In this document: piece by piece, positions 9,039-16,594 of the stretch
Layout of the letters: each line of letters starts with the position of its first letter
Position numbering within the stretch: position 1 is the stretch's first letter
Source of the DNA: an uncultured Pontibacter sp.
Lineage (GTDB): Bacteria; Bacteroidota; Bacteroidia; Cytophagales; Hymenobacteraceae
Assembly (NCBI RefSeq): GCF_947495565.1
Contig: NZ_CANLZM010000005.1
Location: 212,844-276,843, forward strand
Length of the DNA stretch: 64,000 nucleotides
Reading direction: 5' to 3'
The notes under the pieces: model-generated
The model's input: the letters and a program-made list of their open reading frames with translations, nothing else
The model's database searches: none
What the model was told of the DNA's origin: nothing
Translations under genes and position numbers: made by a program

Positions 9039-10235
9039 TTAATTTACGCGTCTTACAATAACACTTGCTGCATTGCCACCAAAGCCTGCAGCATTTACCA
9101 TAATGCGGTTAATGCGTTGTGGCTGCCTCTGCGACAGTACGTTAGGGTAAGGTATTATAGTATACTGCTGTTGCTGCAGAACATGTAAAGCGTATTGCAA
9201 ACTGAGTGCCCCGGAAGCTCCCAACGTATGGCCAATAAGCCATTTATTCGTTGTTACGACAGGGACTTCTGCGCCGAACACAGCCTCAATGGCAGCCAAC
9301 TCAGCCTTGTCGCCGGCGCGGGTGCCAGGGGTGTGGGTGATTAGTAGATCTATCGTTTGGTCATCGGAAGGAAGTTGCGACAACGCGTGCCGCATGGATT
9401 TCTGGAAGTTTATACCTTCTGCAGATATTCCGGTCTTGCTCACGAGCTTTTCAAAACCCAAACCCACGGCTTCGACAAGTACATCGCCAGCATGCAGGGT
9501 TTCGGTTTGTTCGATGGCAAAAACCGCAGCTCCTTCACCCAAAGTAAAGGTGTTCTGTTTCTCCAGCGCATAAGGTTTGCAAGGAAACGGGTAATCGGCA
9601 AGTTTAGAGTAAATACCAACAGCCTTCATTTGGGCAATGGTAAAATCAGTGAGCGGAGCTTCGGTGCCGCCTACCAGAAAACGTTTGGCCATACCTGCCC
9701 TGAGCCATGCAACCCCGTTGGCAAACGCCATCAGCGCTGTGCTACAGGTAATAGAATGGCTGATTTGAGCTCCGCCAGCGTTCACAGCATGCGCTACCCA
9801 GCTAGATAAGTTGCCGAGTGTGGTGGTAGGGGATGCAGCAGCAGAAAGCTGCTCTTGCTTAAAATCCTCGTAATGTTGCTCAAATAAGCCTGTCGCGCCG
9901 CGCGAGGAACCTATATTTACGCCAAGGTCATCATCAGTAGCATTGTTTTCAGTGAGCCAGCCGGCCGCCATACTTGCCTGCCTTGCCGCATATATCGTCA
10001 TCAGTACGGAGCGGTCGAGTTGTTTGTAGCTTGGGTTGGAAGCAAGTAAAAGTTGGAGTTGCTGCTCAGCTTCCTGAGTTAAAGCAGCAACAGGCGTAGC
10101 GGTGCCTTGGTGAAGTATGGTTTTGAAAGCAGGAATGCCGGCTGCGTAAGCAGTTGACACTGAGTAAGTATCATGCCCAAGCGGGGAGATGGTGCCATGC
10201 CCTTTTAAGATAGTATATTGCTGAGGTACTTTCAA
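9039..10235 (-). CDS. Beta-ketoacyl-ACP synthase-like protein of the biotin locus
   Basis: A 398-residue thiolase-fold condensing enzyme of the KAS I/II type. The nucleophile Cys164 is in SITCSTAL, and the two histidines are present in THTPGTRAGD (about 300) and NKWLIGHTLGASG (about 335), so the Cys-His-His triad is intact. It lies directly after bioA in the bio gene order but behind a strong terminator (10266-10310) and its own candidate -7 box at 10244-10251. It may therefore be transcribed separately. From the context I infer a role in making the pimeloyl-ACP precursor of biotin, since no bioC, bioH or bioW is in the window. A general fatty-acid role cannot be excluded. Confidence 0.8.
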   Translation of the reverse strand: MKVPQQYTILKGHGTISPLGHDTYSVSTAYAAGIPAFKTILHQGTATPVAALTQEAEQQLQLLLASNPSYKQLDRSVLMTIYAARQASMAAGWLTENNATDDDLGVNIGSSRGATGLFEQHYEDFKQEQLSAAASPTTTLGNLSSWVAHAVNAGGAQISHSITCSTALMAFANGVAWLRAGMAKRFLVGGTEAPLTDFTIAQMKAVGIYSKLADYPFPCKPYALEKQNTFTLGEGAAVFAIEQTETLHAGDVLVEAVGLGFEKLVSKTGISAEGINFQKSMRHALSQLPSDDQTIDLLITHTPGTRAGDKAELAAIEAVFGAEVPVVTTNKWLIGHTLGASGALSLQYALHVLQQQQYTIIPYPNVLSQRQPQRINRIMVNAAGFGGNAASVIVRRVN

Positions 10236-10243
10236 AACTAAGG

Positions 10244-10251
10244 CAAAGGTA
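10244..10251 (-). promoter_or_regulatory. Candidate -7 box for the KAS-like gene
   Basis: On the minus strand this reads TACCTTTG, a TAnnTTTG match, 9 bases before the ATG and just after the bioA terminator. A TTG (10277-10275) lies 23 bases upstream, slightly more than the usual spacing. Confidence 0.4.
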
Positions 10252-10263
10252 CGGGATTAATGC

Positions 10264-10310
10264 AAAAAATAACCCAATAGGCAGTTTTGAAATGCCTTTT
10301 GGGTTATTTT
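10264..10310 (-). terminator. Terminator after bioA
   Basis: A 12-bp perfect outer stem (10266-10277 with 10299-10310) and an inner 5-bp stem (10279-10283 with 10293-10297), followed on the minus strand by a U-run. It separates bioA from the KAS-like gene and may be a full stop or a partial attenuator. Confidence 0.85.
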
Positions 10311-10337
10311 GATTTTAGCTGCTTTCAAAGCGGATTT

Positions 10338-11654
10338 TTAATCGTGTAGCATGTCTTGGTCGGGGCGCGGGTGATGGCGCTTGCCGGTTACAACTTCCTG
10401 CATGCCTTGTATGGTTTTATACACCTGGTTCAGCTGCTCGTCGGTGATGCAATAGGGTGGAATAACATAGATGATATTGCCAAGCGGACGAAGTATGACG
10501 CCGTTATCCAGGCCAAAACTATAAAGCGTATCGCGCAGGTCGCTGAAGTAGGAGGTGCCGCCGTCCTCAAACTCCACAGCCAGAATGGTGCCCTGCTGCC
10601 GGGCCTCTTTTACCTGCGGCAGATCTTTTATACTTTGGATGAAGACTTGGTGCCGCGCCTCGATATGCTTTATACTTTGCTGGGTTTCCTCCGTCAACAG
10701 CAAATCCATACTTGCCAAACCGGCTGCACAGGCCACGGGGTTTGCGGTGTAACTGTGCCCATGGAAGAGTGTTTTACTTTTATCGTCGTGCAGAAAGGCC
10801 TCGTAGATTTTCTCGTTGCAGGATGTGGCGCCTAAAGCCATGGTGCCGCCAGTTAAGCCTTTAGACAGGCAAACCATATCGGGTTGCTCGGGCAGGTATT
10901 CGCTGGCAAACAGGCGACCGGTGCGTCCAAAGCCAGTCATCACCTCATCGGCAATAGTCAAAATATCATTCGAGCGGCAAATTTTCAGCATGTGGTTAAG
11001 CACCTCCGGCGAGTACATCACCATACCGGCCGTGCCCAACACCAGCGGCTCATAGATAAACGCAGCCACGTCGCCGGCAGCAGCAAAGGCTTCCAGCTGT
11101 TTTATACTTTCCTCCTCGTTACCCGGAATAGGCACATCTATAAAATTCACCTCGAACAAGTAGGACCAGAACGGCGCGGTAAAGGCGCTGCGCGCGCTCA
11201 CCGACATCGCCCCGAAGGTATCGCCGTGGTAGCTGTCGCGGAAGGCGATAATTTTCTTTTTAGGCGTGCCCAGATTATTCCAGTACTGGATGGCCATTTT
11301 CATGGCGACCTCTACAGCTGTGGAGCCGTTGTCGGAATAGAAGATGCGGCTTTGGCCCTGCGGCAAAATCTGAAGCAGGCGCTCGGCAAAGGTAACAGCG
11401 GCAGGATGCGTAAAACCGGCAAAAATAACGTGTTCCAGCGTGTTGAGCTGTTCCGAAACTTTCTGCGCAATGTATGGGTGCGCATGGCCGTGCAGGTTTA
11501 CCCACCACGAAGCCACGGCATCTATATAAGTCTGGCCATCCTCCGAAAACAGCAGCGCCCCCTCGCCCCGAACGATCGGGATAGGGAGCGCTGCTGTTTT
11601 CATTTGCGTATAAGGATGCCAGATTACGTTATGGTCGCGTTCGGCTAAATTCAT
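10338..11654 (-). CDS. bioA: Adenosylmethionine-8-amino-7-oxononanoate aminotransferase
   Basis: A PLP-dependent class III aminotransferase that uses S-adenosylmethionine as amino donor to make 7,8-diaminopelargonate from KAPA, the third step of the biotin ring pathway. Diagnostic segments of the 438-residue protein are HPYTQMK near the N-terminus, ASWWVNLHGHAHP, YHGDTFGAMS, IADEVMTGFGRTG and the PLP lysine in CLSKGLTGG. These are BioA-type features rather than those of acetylornithine or GABA transaminases. It follows bioD after a 60-base gap in the order bioB-bioF-bioD-bioA, and a strong terminator follows. Confidence 0.95.
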   Translation of the reverse strand: MNLAERDHNVIWHPYTQMKTAALPIPIVRGEGALLFSEDGQTYIDAVASWWVNLHGHAHPYIAQKVSEQLNTLEHVIFAGFTHPAAVTFAERLLQILPQGQSRIFYSDNGSTAVEVAMKMAIQYWNNLGTPKKKIIAFRDSYHGDTFGAMSVSARSAFTAPFWSYLFEVNFIDVPIPGNEEESIKQLEAFAAAGDVAAFIYEPLVLGTAGMVMYSPEVLNHMLKICRSNDILTIADEVMTGFGRTGRLFASEYLPEQPDMVCLSKGLTGGTMALGATSCNEKIYEAFLHDDKSKTLFHGHSYTANPVACAAGLASMDLLLTEETQQSIKHIEARHQVFIQSIKDLPQVKEARQQGTILAVEFEDGGTSYFSDLRDTLYSFGLDNGVILRPLGNIIYVIPPYCITDEQLNQVYKTIQGMQEVVTGKRHHPRPDQDMLHD

Positions 11655-11714
11655 ACTTATGATATGTGAATCAGATCACAAATTGGTTTTGTCGTTATTG
11701 CTTTCGGCAGATAA

Positions 11715-12329
11715 CTATAAGTATCCCTCAAATGTTTTTGCGTATTCAGCCACGGTGTCTTTACAGAAATCGGCTTCTTGGCGGATAGACGGCAGGCGGC
11801 GCAGCCCTGTATACTTTACGATGAAATCCTCTGATGTAGCGTTTTCCTCACCGTTAAAAATGATACCCGCCACCGGAATCTTGCGGTAACGCAGCACTTC
11901 GGCTGTCAGCAGAGTATGGTTTATACTTCCGAGGTAGTTTCTGGATACAAGTATAACCTCCAGCCCAAGCTGCTGCACCAGGTCCAGCACCAGGTAGCGC
12001 TTGTTCAGGGGCACCATCAGGCCGCCGGCTCCTTCCACAATCAGGTTGTTCTGGGTGTCGGGTAGCTTCATACTTTGCACGTCGATCTCCACGCCCTCGG
12101 CAGCGGCAGCCTTATGCGGCGACGCAGCCATTTTGAGGCGGTATGCCTCCGGGTAAAAAACCGAGTGATCGTTAGAAACCAGACTCTTTACAGTGTCTGT
12201 GTCGGTGAAGTCCAGGCCACCTGCTTGCACAGGTTTCCAGTAGTCGGCCTGCAGGGCTTCGGTAAGTATGGCTGCGGCAACTGTTTTGCCAACGTCCGTT
12301 CCGATTCCTGTTACAAAATATTGTTTCAT
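11715..12329 (-). CDS. bioD: Dethiobiotin synthetase
   Basis: ATP-dependent closure of the ureido ring of dethiobiotin from 7,8-diaminopelargonate and CO2. The N-terminus carries the P-loop-like GIGTDVGKTV motif, and VEGAGGLMVPL is the family block around residue 110. The length (204 residues) is normal. The start ATG overlaps the bioF stop (ATGA), so bioF and bioD are translationally coupled. Confidence 0.95.
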   Translation of the reverse strand: MKQYFVTGIGTDVGKTVAAAILTEALQADYWKPVQAGGLDFTDTDTVKSLVSNDHSVFYPEAYRLKMAASPHKAAAAEGVEIDVQSMKLPDTQNNLIVEGAGGLMVPLNKRYLVLDLVQQLGLEVILVSRNYLGSINHTLLTAEVLRYRKIPVAGIIFNGEENATSEDFIVKYTGLRRLPSIRQEADFCKDTVAEYAKTFEGYL

Positions 12330-13462
12330 GTACCTTGGGCTATGGCCTGCGCGAGGCCCTCAATTTCTTCTTCTGTATTAAAAGCATGCACAATTACGCG
12401 GAGCCGTTCTGTGCCTTGGGGCACTGTTGGCGGCAGCACGGGGCGCACGTCAAAACCTTTTTGTTGCAGCGCAGCCGTCAGCTCTTTAAGCTTTTGGGGC
12501 TGATGCAGAAAAACCGAAAGTATAACACTGCCTTCCGGGGTGCAGCGAATGCCGCTAAGCTTGTTCAGTTTCAGGTACAGTTTGTGCGCCAGTCGTTTTG
12601 CTCTTTCCCGCTCCCTGTTCAGGTCGGGCAGCAAAGTATAGGCGCACTTAAGAGCCACCAGCGCATGCGTTGGCAACCCGGTTGTGTAAATAAAGGCACG
12701 ACTGTAGTTGATGAGGAAATCGCGGAGCACCTGCGGACCTACCACAGCCGCACCATGCAAACCCATTGCCTTGCCATAGGTTAGTACCCGGGCAAACACC
12801 TCCTGCTCCAGCCCTAAAGCCGAAACAAGTCCTTCTCCTTTCTCACCGTAAAGGCCCACTGCATGTGCCTCATCTACAATAAGTGCCGCATTGTATGCGT
12901 TACAAACATGTGCCAGCTCCCGCAAAGGGGCCTGGTCACCATCCATCGAGTATACCGACTCCACCAGCACGTATACCTGCCCAGTTGTCCGTTCCAGCTT
13001 CTGCCTCAGGTCCTCCACGTTGTTGTGCCGGAAGGCATGGCTTTTCGCAAAGCTCAGGCGCAGGCCGTCTTTCATGGAGGCATGGCTGGCTTCATCATAA
13101 AACACCGTATCGCCCCGCTGTGGCAAAGCCGACAACAAACCCACGTTAGCCTTATAGCCGGAGTTAAAAAGCAGCGCCGCCTCCGCGTGGTGGTAGCGCG
13201 CAATTATACCCTCCAGCTCCTCAAACAACGGGTGGTTGCCTGATAGTAGCCGCGAACCAGTCGCGCCCAATGGCAGTTGTATATATTTTTCCTCCTCCTT
13301 ATGGATAAGCGCCCGCAGTTTTTCTGAGCGAGCAAGGCCGAGGTAATCGTTGGAGCAGAAATCTACAAGGCCGGAGGTGGTTTTAAGCACACGCAGATTA
13401 CCCTGCGCTGCACGCTCCGCCAGCTTCTGCTGCAGTTTATCCGATAATGTATTACTAGGCAA
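12326..13462 (-). CDS. bioF: 8-amino-7-oxononanoate synthase
   Basis: A PLP-dependent alpha-oxoamine synthase condensing pimeloyl-ACP/CoA with alanine to KAPA. The 378-residue protein has the CSNDYLGLA block, GATGSRLLSGNHPLFEELE, FNSGYKANVG, and VDEAHAVGLYG before the PLP lysine in LTYGKAMGLHGA. It overlaps bioD by 4 bases. Upstream, a 101-base gap to bioB contains two hairpins. Confidence 0.94.
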   Translation of the reverse strand: MPSNTLSDKLQQKLAERAAQGNLRVLKTTSGLVDFCSNDYLGLARSEKLRALIHKEEEKYIQLPLGATGSRLLSGNHPLFEELEGIIARYHHAEAALLFNSGYKANVGLLSALPQRGDTVFYDEASHASMKDGLRLSFAKSHAFRHNNVEDLRQKLERTTGQVYVLVESVYSMDGDQAPLRELAHVCNAYNAALIVDEAHAVGLYGEKGEGLVSALGLEQEVFARVLTYGKAMGLHGAAVVGPQVLRDFLINYSRAFIYTTGLPTHALVALKCAYTLLPDLNRERERAKRLAHKLYLKLNKLSGIRCTPEGSVILSVFLHQPQKLKELTAALQQKGFDVRPVLPPTVPQGTERLRVIVHAFNTEEEIEGLAQAIAQGT

Positions 13463-13494
13463 AGAAGCTGGGTTTTAGTTCTCGATGCAGATTG

Positions 13495-13552
13495 TCATCC
13501 CCCTGCCCTTTGAAGGGAGCAGAGGGATGATTACACAAGGAGGAAACTCCTT
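13495..13552. repeat. Two adjacent hairpins between bioB and bioF (REP-like)
   Basis: The first hairpin spans 13495-13530, with stem segments 495-501/524-530 and 503-506/519-522 separated by a single mismatch. The second, 13537-13552, has a 6-bp stem with a GAAA loop. The G/C-run composition differs from neighbouring spacers and resembles intergenic palindromic elements seen in this phylum. It could also act as a partial terminator or mRNA processing site after bioB. Confidence 0.45.
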
Positions 13553-13563
13553 CGGCTTTTGTA

Positions 13564-14574
13564 TTAAGAGCAAACGTGTTGCTTCTCTTCTTTAAATGAT
13601 TTTCTAGGTGTAAGGCCTAGTAAGTTGAACATAGCCTTATCCGCATCAAAATCCGGGTTTGGCGTAGTCAGCAGTTTTTCGCCGGTAAAGATGGAGTTGG
13701 CTCCTGCCAGGAAGCACAGCGCCTGATCTGTCACGCTCATTCGCTCACGGCCAGCCGATAGCCTTACCATAGATTGAGGCATCAATATACGGGCTGTGGC
13801 AATCATGCGCACCATTTCCCATGCCGATACCAGCGGCTGATGCTCCAGCGGAGTACCTTTTACCGGCACCAATGCATTTACAGGTACAGATTCCGGGTGC
13901 TGCTCCATAGTAGACAACGTATAAAGCATCTTGATACGGTCTTCGTCTGTCTCGCCAAGGCCAATAATGCCGCCCGAGCAAACCGAAATACCTGCCTTGC
14001 GCACGTTATCTATCGTGTTCAAGCGGTCATCGTAGGTGCGGGTGGTGATGATGCTGGCGTAGTTATCTTCCGACGTGTCCAGGTTGTGGTTGTAGGCGTA
14101 TAGGCCAGCCTCTTTCAGTTTCTCAGCCTGATATTCGTTTACCATGCCCAGCGTACAGCATACTTCAAGGCCCATTTCGTTTACGCCTTTCACCATGTTC
14201 AGCACCTTGTCGAAGTCGCGGTTATCGCGCACCTCGCGCCATGCCGCGCCCATACAGAAACGGGTAGAGCCACCTTCTTTGGCACGCTGTGCCGCCGTTA
14301 GCACCTGCTCCTGGCTCATCAGTTTGTGCACATCCACACCTGTGTGGTAGCGGGCGGCTTGCGGGCAGTAAGCACAGTCTTCAGAGCAGCCGCCTGTTTT
14401 TACGGATAATAATGTACAAACCTGCACCTCGCCGGTGGCCTGGTACTGCTTGTGTACATTGGCTGCTTCTACAATCAGTTCCAGTACTGGCTTATTATAG
14501 ATCGCTTCTATTTCCTCCAGGCTCCAGTCATTGCGGAGAGCTGTATTTTGTCCGTTCTGCATCATGGTACTCAT
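13564..14574 (-). CDS. bioB: Biotin synthase (radical SAM)
   Basis: Inserts sulfur into dethiobiotin to give biotin. The 336-residue protein has the radical-SAM cluster motif C63-SED-C67-AY-C70. It also has [12 protein letters not shown] and C-TLGM, plus the YNHNLDTS and RLSAGRE motifs of BioB. First gene of the minus-strand bio set. A candidate -7 box lies about 45 bases upstream. I see no obvious BirA-type operator (palindrome with TTGTAAACC-like arms). Confidence 0.96.
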   Translation of the reverse strand: MSTMMQNGQNTALRNDWSLEEIEAIYNKPVLELIVEAANVHKQYQATGEVQVCTLLSVKTGGCSEDCAYCPQAARYHTGVDVHKLMSQEQVLTAAQRAKEGGSTRFCMGAAWREVRDNRDFDKVLNMVKGVNEMGLEVCCTLGMVNEYQAEKLKEAGLYAYNHNLDTSEDNYASIITTRTYDDRLNTIDNVRKAGISVCSGGIIGLGETDEDRIKMLYTLSTMEQHPESVPVNALVPVKGTPLEHQPLVSAWEMVRMIATARILMPQSMVRLSAGRERMSVTDQALCFLAGANSIFTGEKLLTTPNPDFDADKAMFNLLGLTPRKSFKEEKQHVCS

Positions 14575-14618
14575 GTTTAGGGTTACGAAGGTAATTTGAA
14601 GATTTAGGAATTAAAAAT

Positions 14619-14626
14619 CAAAAATA
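14619..14626 (-). promoter_or_regulatory. Candidate -7 box for the bio operon
   Basis: On the minus strand this reads TATTTTTG (TAnnTTTG), giving a leader of about 35-40 bases before bioB. No convincing -33 TTG. Confidence 0.35.
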
Positions 14627-14748
14627 AGGTGAGATTCGGTGGATAAATAGTTAAGTTGTTCAGCTTGTGCAGGTTTCCTGTGGATAAATCGTTTTGTGAA
14701 TTTGTTGAGAAAATTGACTTGCTAAAGTCTAGCAGGATACAGGCCACG

Positions 14749-14776
14749 AAAAAACCCCAGCTGATGGGCCGGGGCT
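14749..14776 (-). terminator. Terminator after the cassette region
   Basis: Stem 14769-14776 with 14753-14760 (one or two G-U pairs), followed on the minus strand by a six-base U-run. It lies just outside the last attC-like site and so belongs to the older chromosome, closing transcription from the cassettes before bioB. Confidence 0.7.
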
Positions 14777-14779
14777 GAA

Positions 14780-14844
14780 GTATAACGTCTAGTGAAGGCT
14801 CCAAACGAGGAGTAGCCGAGCATGGAGCCTGTGCCGTGTTAGCT
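14780..14844 (-). mobile_element. attC-like recombination site 1 (65 bp)
   Basis: Read on the minus strand: an outer box AGCTAAC (R''-like) at 14844-14838 and GTTATAC (R'-like) at 14786-14780. Between them is an 8-bp perfect inverted repeat (14823-14830 with 14796-14803) around a 19-base centre. Outer boxes and inner repeat are nearly symmetric (7-7-8-19-8-9-7). The stop codon of the HEPN gene lies inside the R'' box, as often in integron cassettes. The boxes differ from the RYYYAAC / GTTRRRY consensus at about one position each. Confidence 0.5.
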
Positions 14845-15483
14845 GTTCGTGTTTCTTCTGCTTCTGAACTGATTCCAAGATTTCTGAAGTTCATATTCTT
14901 TAAAATCGACGATATTTTTGACTATATCCATTTCACACATGTCGAACTCAGTTCTTAGGTCTGTATGGGTATCGAATAAATCAGAATTGATATTATAAAT
15001 GATGTCTTCAGTTAGTTCTAGAAGAATTTCTAGCTCTTCAAATTCAAAACCATACTGTTCTAAATCAGGCTTCTGTCTATCTGTATGTGCATAAAGCTTA
15101 TCCCTTAATACATTAATGTTTATCACAGTCCTTTCTAATGATTGAAGTTTTGATACCCATTCCCCTAATTTTTCTTTATTAAAATTAAGCTTAGAGTAAT
15201 GTCCATCATTTTTTAGCTTTTTTAGCAATTTCGGGATACTAAATTTCTGATTACTGTTATCATTATTATACAGTTTGCATAACTCTATTACTAGAACTCT
15301 TAGAATAATATGGCTTATAAACCTTAGAAAATGATTTCTATTTATTTCTGTTGTCTCTTCTTCTGTATCTGGGCTGTGGAGGTAGTTGGAATATTGAAAA
15401 CTTTGCTTTGCTAAATGGAAAATTTTCCAAATTGATAAAATGTCTTTTTTAAGTTCTGCTTTCATCTTTTGAATGATTAACAT
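14839..15483 (-). CDS. HEPN-domain (AbiU2-like) protein, candidate toxin or defence factor
   Basis: The 214-residue, Lys/Glu/Asn-rich, mostly helical protein contains RDKLYAH with R127 and H133 spaced as in the HEPN RNase motif Rx4-6H, followed by TDRQ as in AbiU2-type proteins. HEPN proteins of this kind are commonly RNA-cleaving toxins or abortive-infection factors. The nuclease role here is inferred from the motif alone. No antitoxin partner (for example MNT) is adjacent, and the neighbour is a membrane-anchored unknown. The ATG lies 12 bases after the cassette boundary and the stop overlaps the downstream attC-like site. A second in-frame ATG (residue 7) is possible. Confidence 0.6.
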   Translation of the reverse strand: MLIIQKMKAELKKDILSIWKIFHLAKQSFQYSNYLHSPDTEEETTEINRNHFLRFISHIILRVLVIELCKLYNNDNSNQKFSIPKLLKKLKNDGHYSKLNFNKEKLGEWVSKLQSLERTVININVLRDKLYAHTDRQKPDLEQYGFEFEELEILLELTEDIIYNINSDLFDTHTDLRTEFDMCEMDIVKNIVDFKEYELQKSWNQFRSRRNTNS

Positions 15484-15486
15484 GTA

Positions 15487-15552
15487 AGCTAACGTGCTTG
15501 TGTAGCAGAATGGCGCAGCGTTAGCAAGCCGTACTGCTAAATTTTGTTATGT
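15487..15552 (-). mobile_element. attC-like recombination site 2 (66 bp)
   Basis: On the minus strand: R''-like ACATAAC at 15552-15546 and R'-like GTTAGCT at 15493-15487. A 6-bp inner inverted repeat (15534-15539 with 15503-15508) flanks a 25-base centre that itself contains further short palindromes. Box-to-repeat distances (6 and 9 bases) match site 1 closely. It lies between the two cassette genes. Confidence 0.5.
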
Positions 15553-15561
15553 GGCGTTTTT

Positions 15562-16413
15562 CTAATATCTATCTCTTAAAAGTCGTTTAGTCCATTCATT
15601 GTTGAGGCTTGAAAGCCTATCTTCATTTATTCCTGTCCAGTTAGACCAAGAACTATACTCTGCTTTTCGTAAGAACCTTGACAAACTTAATGCATGAAAA
15701 ACTTTTGTTATTCCGTTTAATCTTAATGCTTCTTTAAAAACTCTTCTTCTATTGAATTTGCCAGCGTGTGTTTTTGCGTCTGCGGCACTTCTCACATCAT
15801 CTGGTGGTAAGTCTTCAAGCCTTGCTGCTTCTGCCCACAACAAGTCAATTATTATTAAGCAGCGTCTTCTTAGTCCATCATGATAAACAAGCCAATCTTG
15901 TACTTCCGCCCTAATGTGTTTATGTTGTTCGGTAGTTTCGTCTGTATGATAAGAGTTTGAATATTCAGGGTCTAAAAGTTGCCTTAGAGGTCGGCTTTGC
16001 CTTAAAAACTCTGTTCCGAATATTGGATATATATCCGAAACTTTTAAATGTCCTTGTAAAACTCTCGTTGAAACTTCGCCTAATGTGCCACAAACTTTTT
16101 GAATACTTTCCAAGGCCCAGATTGTTGGCGTGTCAAGTCTATGTTTTGTAACTTCTTCTTTAAGAGCGTTAATTGATGTTTCGTCTAAAACTTGATAGTA
16201 CTCACCATTTTCTCTGCCAATAAAAACTACATTGCCCCAATGTTTTTTCAAACTATTCCATAGTTGTCGGTATTGTTCCGTTAAGGCAATTCTTGTTTGT
16301 TTCCTTTGAGAAAAAAGAACGAATATTTGAACCAACCCGACAAGCACTAAGAGAGCAGTCGCAATCGCTGTTAAGAAGTTTGAATTATTTGGGTCAAATA
16401 TATTTTCGTTCAT
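15562..16413 (-). CDS. Unknown protein with one N-terminal membrane helix
   Basis: I do not recognise a family. From the ATG at 16413 it is 283 residues: a short polar start, one transmembrane helix (about residues 12-34), then a cytosolic, helix-rich domain with many Arg, His and Trp residues. The upstream GTG at 16488 would add 25 residues but lies outside the proposed cassette, so I prefer 16413 (about 40 bases after the boundary). The stop is 9 bases before attC-like site 2. The paired HEPN gene hints at a defence or stress role, but nothing in the sequence shows a catalytic motif. Confidence 0.55.
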   Translation of the reverse strand: MNENIFDPNNSNFLTAIATALLVLVGLVQIFVLFSQRKQTRIALTEQYRQLWNSLKKHWGNVVFIGRENGEYYQVLDETSINALKEEVTKHRLDTPTIWALESIQKVCGTLGEVSTRVLQGHLKVSDIYPIFGTEFLRQSRPLRQLLDPEYSNSYHTDETTEQHKHIRAEVQDWLVYHDGLRRRCLIIIDLLWAEAARLEDLPPDDVRSAADAKTHAGKFNRRRVFKEALRLNGITKVFHALSLSRFLRKAEYSSWSNWTGINEDRLSSLNNEWTKRLLRDRY

Positions 16414-16446
16414 TGTACTATTGTTGATGGGTGTGCTCAAAATGCC

Positions 16447-16488
16447 ACATAACTTGTGTATAAACGGAACCCTATTCAGTTTATACAC
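16447..16488. repeat. 10-bp inverted repeat and GTTATGT box at the upstream cassette boundary
   Basis: A perfect 10-bp inverted repeat (16456-16465 with 16479-16488, 13-base loop) is immediately followed on the minus strand by GTTATGT (16453-16447). That box equals the complement of the R'' box of site 2, so the longer GTTATGTGGC occurs inverted on the two sides of cassette 1. It may be a third, divergent recombination site or the insertion point; no R''-like TAAC box is seen. Confidence 0.45.
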
Positions 16489-16540
16489 CCAAATCCGGCA
16501 GCTAAACGGAGTACGCTCTCAATTTAGTAATTTACAACAA

Positions 16541-16568
16541 AAAAAGAGCACCCGCCAGCGGGTGCTCT
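16541..16568 (-). terminator. Terminator of the 210-residue unknown gene
   Basis: A 10-bp perfect stem (16545-16554 with 16559-16568), loop CCAG, followed on the minus strand by an uninterrupted U-run. Confidence 0.88.
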
Positions 16569-16594
16569 ACAAGTACTGTAAACCACGTTATACT

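Larger units (their letters stand above)
14786..16452 (-). mobile_element. Two-cassette, integron-like array without integrase
   Basis: Cutting after the G of each GTT box gives cassette 1 at about 16452-15493 (960 bp; membrane-anchored protein) and cassette 2 at about 15492-14786 (707 bp; HEPN protein). Each has one gene, both in the same direction, each followed within about 12 bases by an attC-like site of 65-66 bp. Both genes are A+T-richer than their neighbours, and the genome's AAGTATA word is absent inside. No integrase is in the window, so it would be a CALIN-type (integrase-less) array. This is inference from symmetry and spacing and needs a covariance-model search. Confidence 0.45.

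Noticed and set aside
10884..11648. 254-codon plus-strand ORF
   Set aside because: Antisense shadow of bioA, rich in His/Arg/Gly.
14604..14894. Minus-strand ORF of 96 codons running from the HEPN gene end across the terminator
   Set aside because: Crosses an attC-like site and a terminator, and has a low-complexity composition.
16414..16488. GTG start adding 25 residues to the membrane-anchored cassette protein
   Set aside because: Lies outside the cassette boundary and within an inverted repeat; ATG 16413 is followed by a sensible membrane helix.
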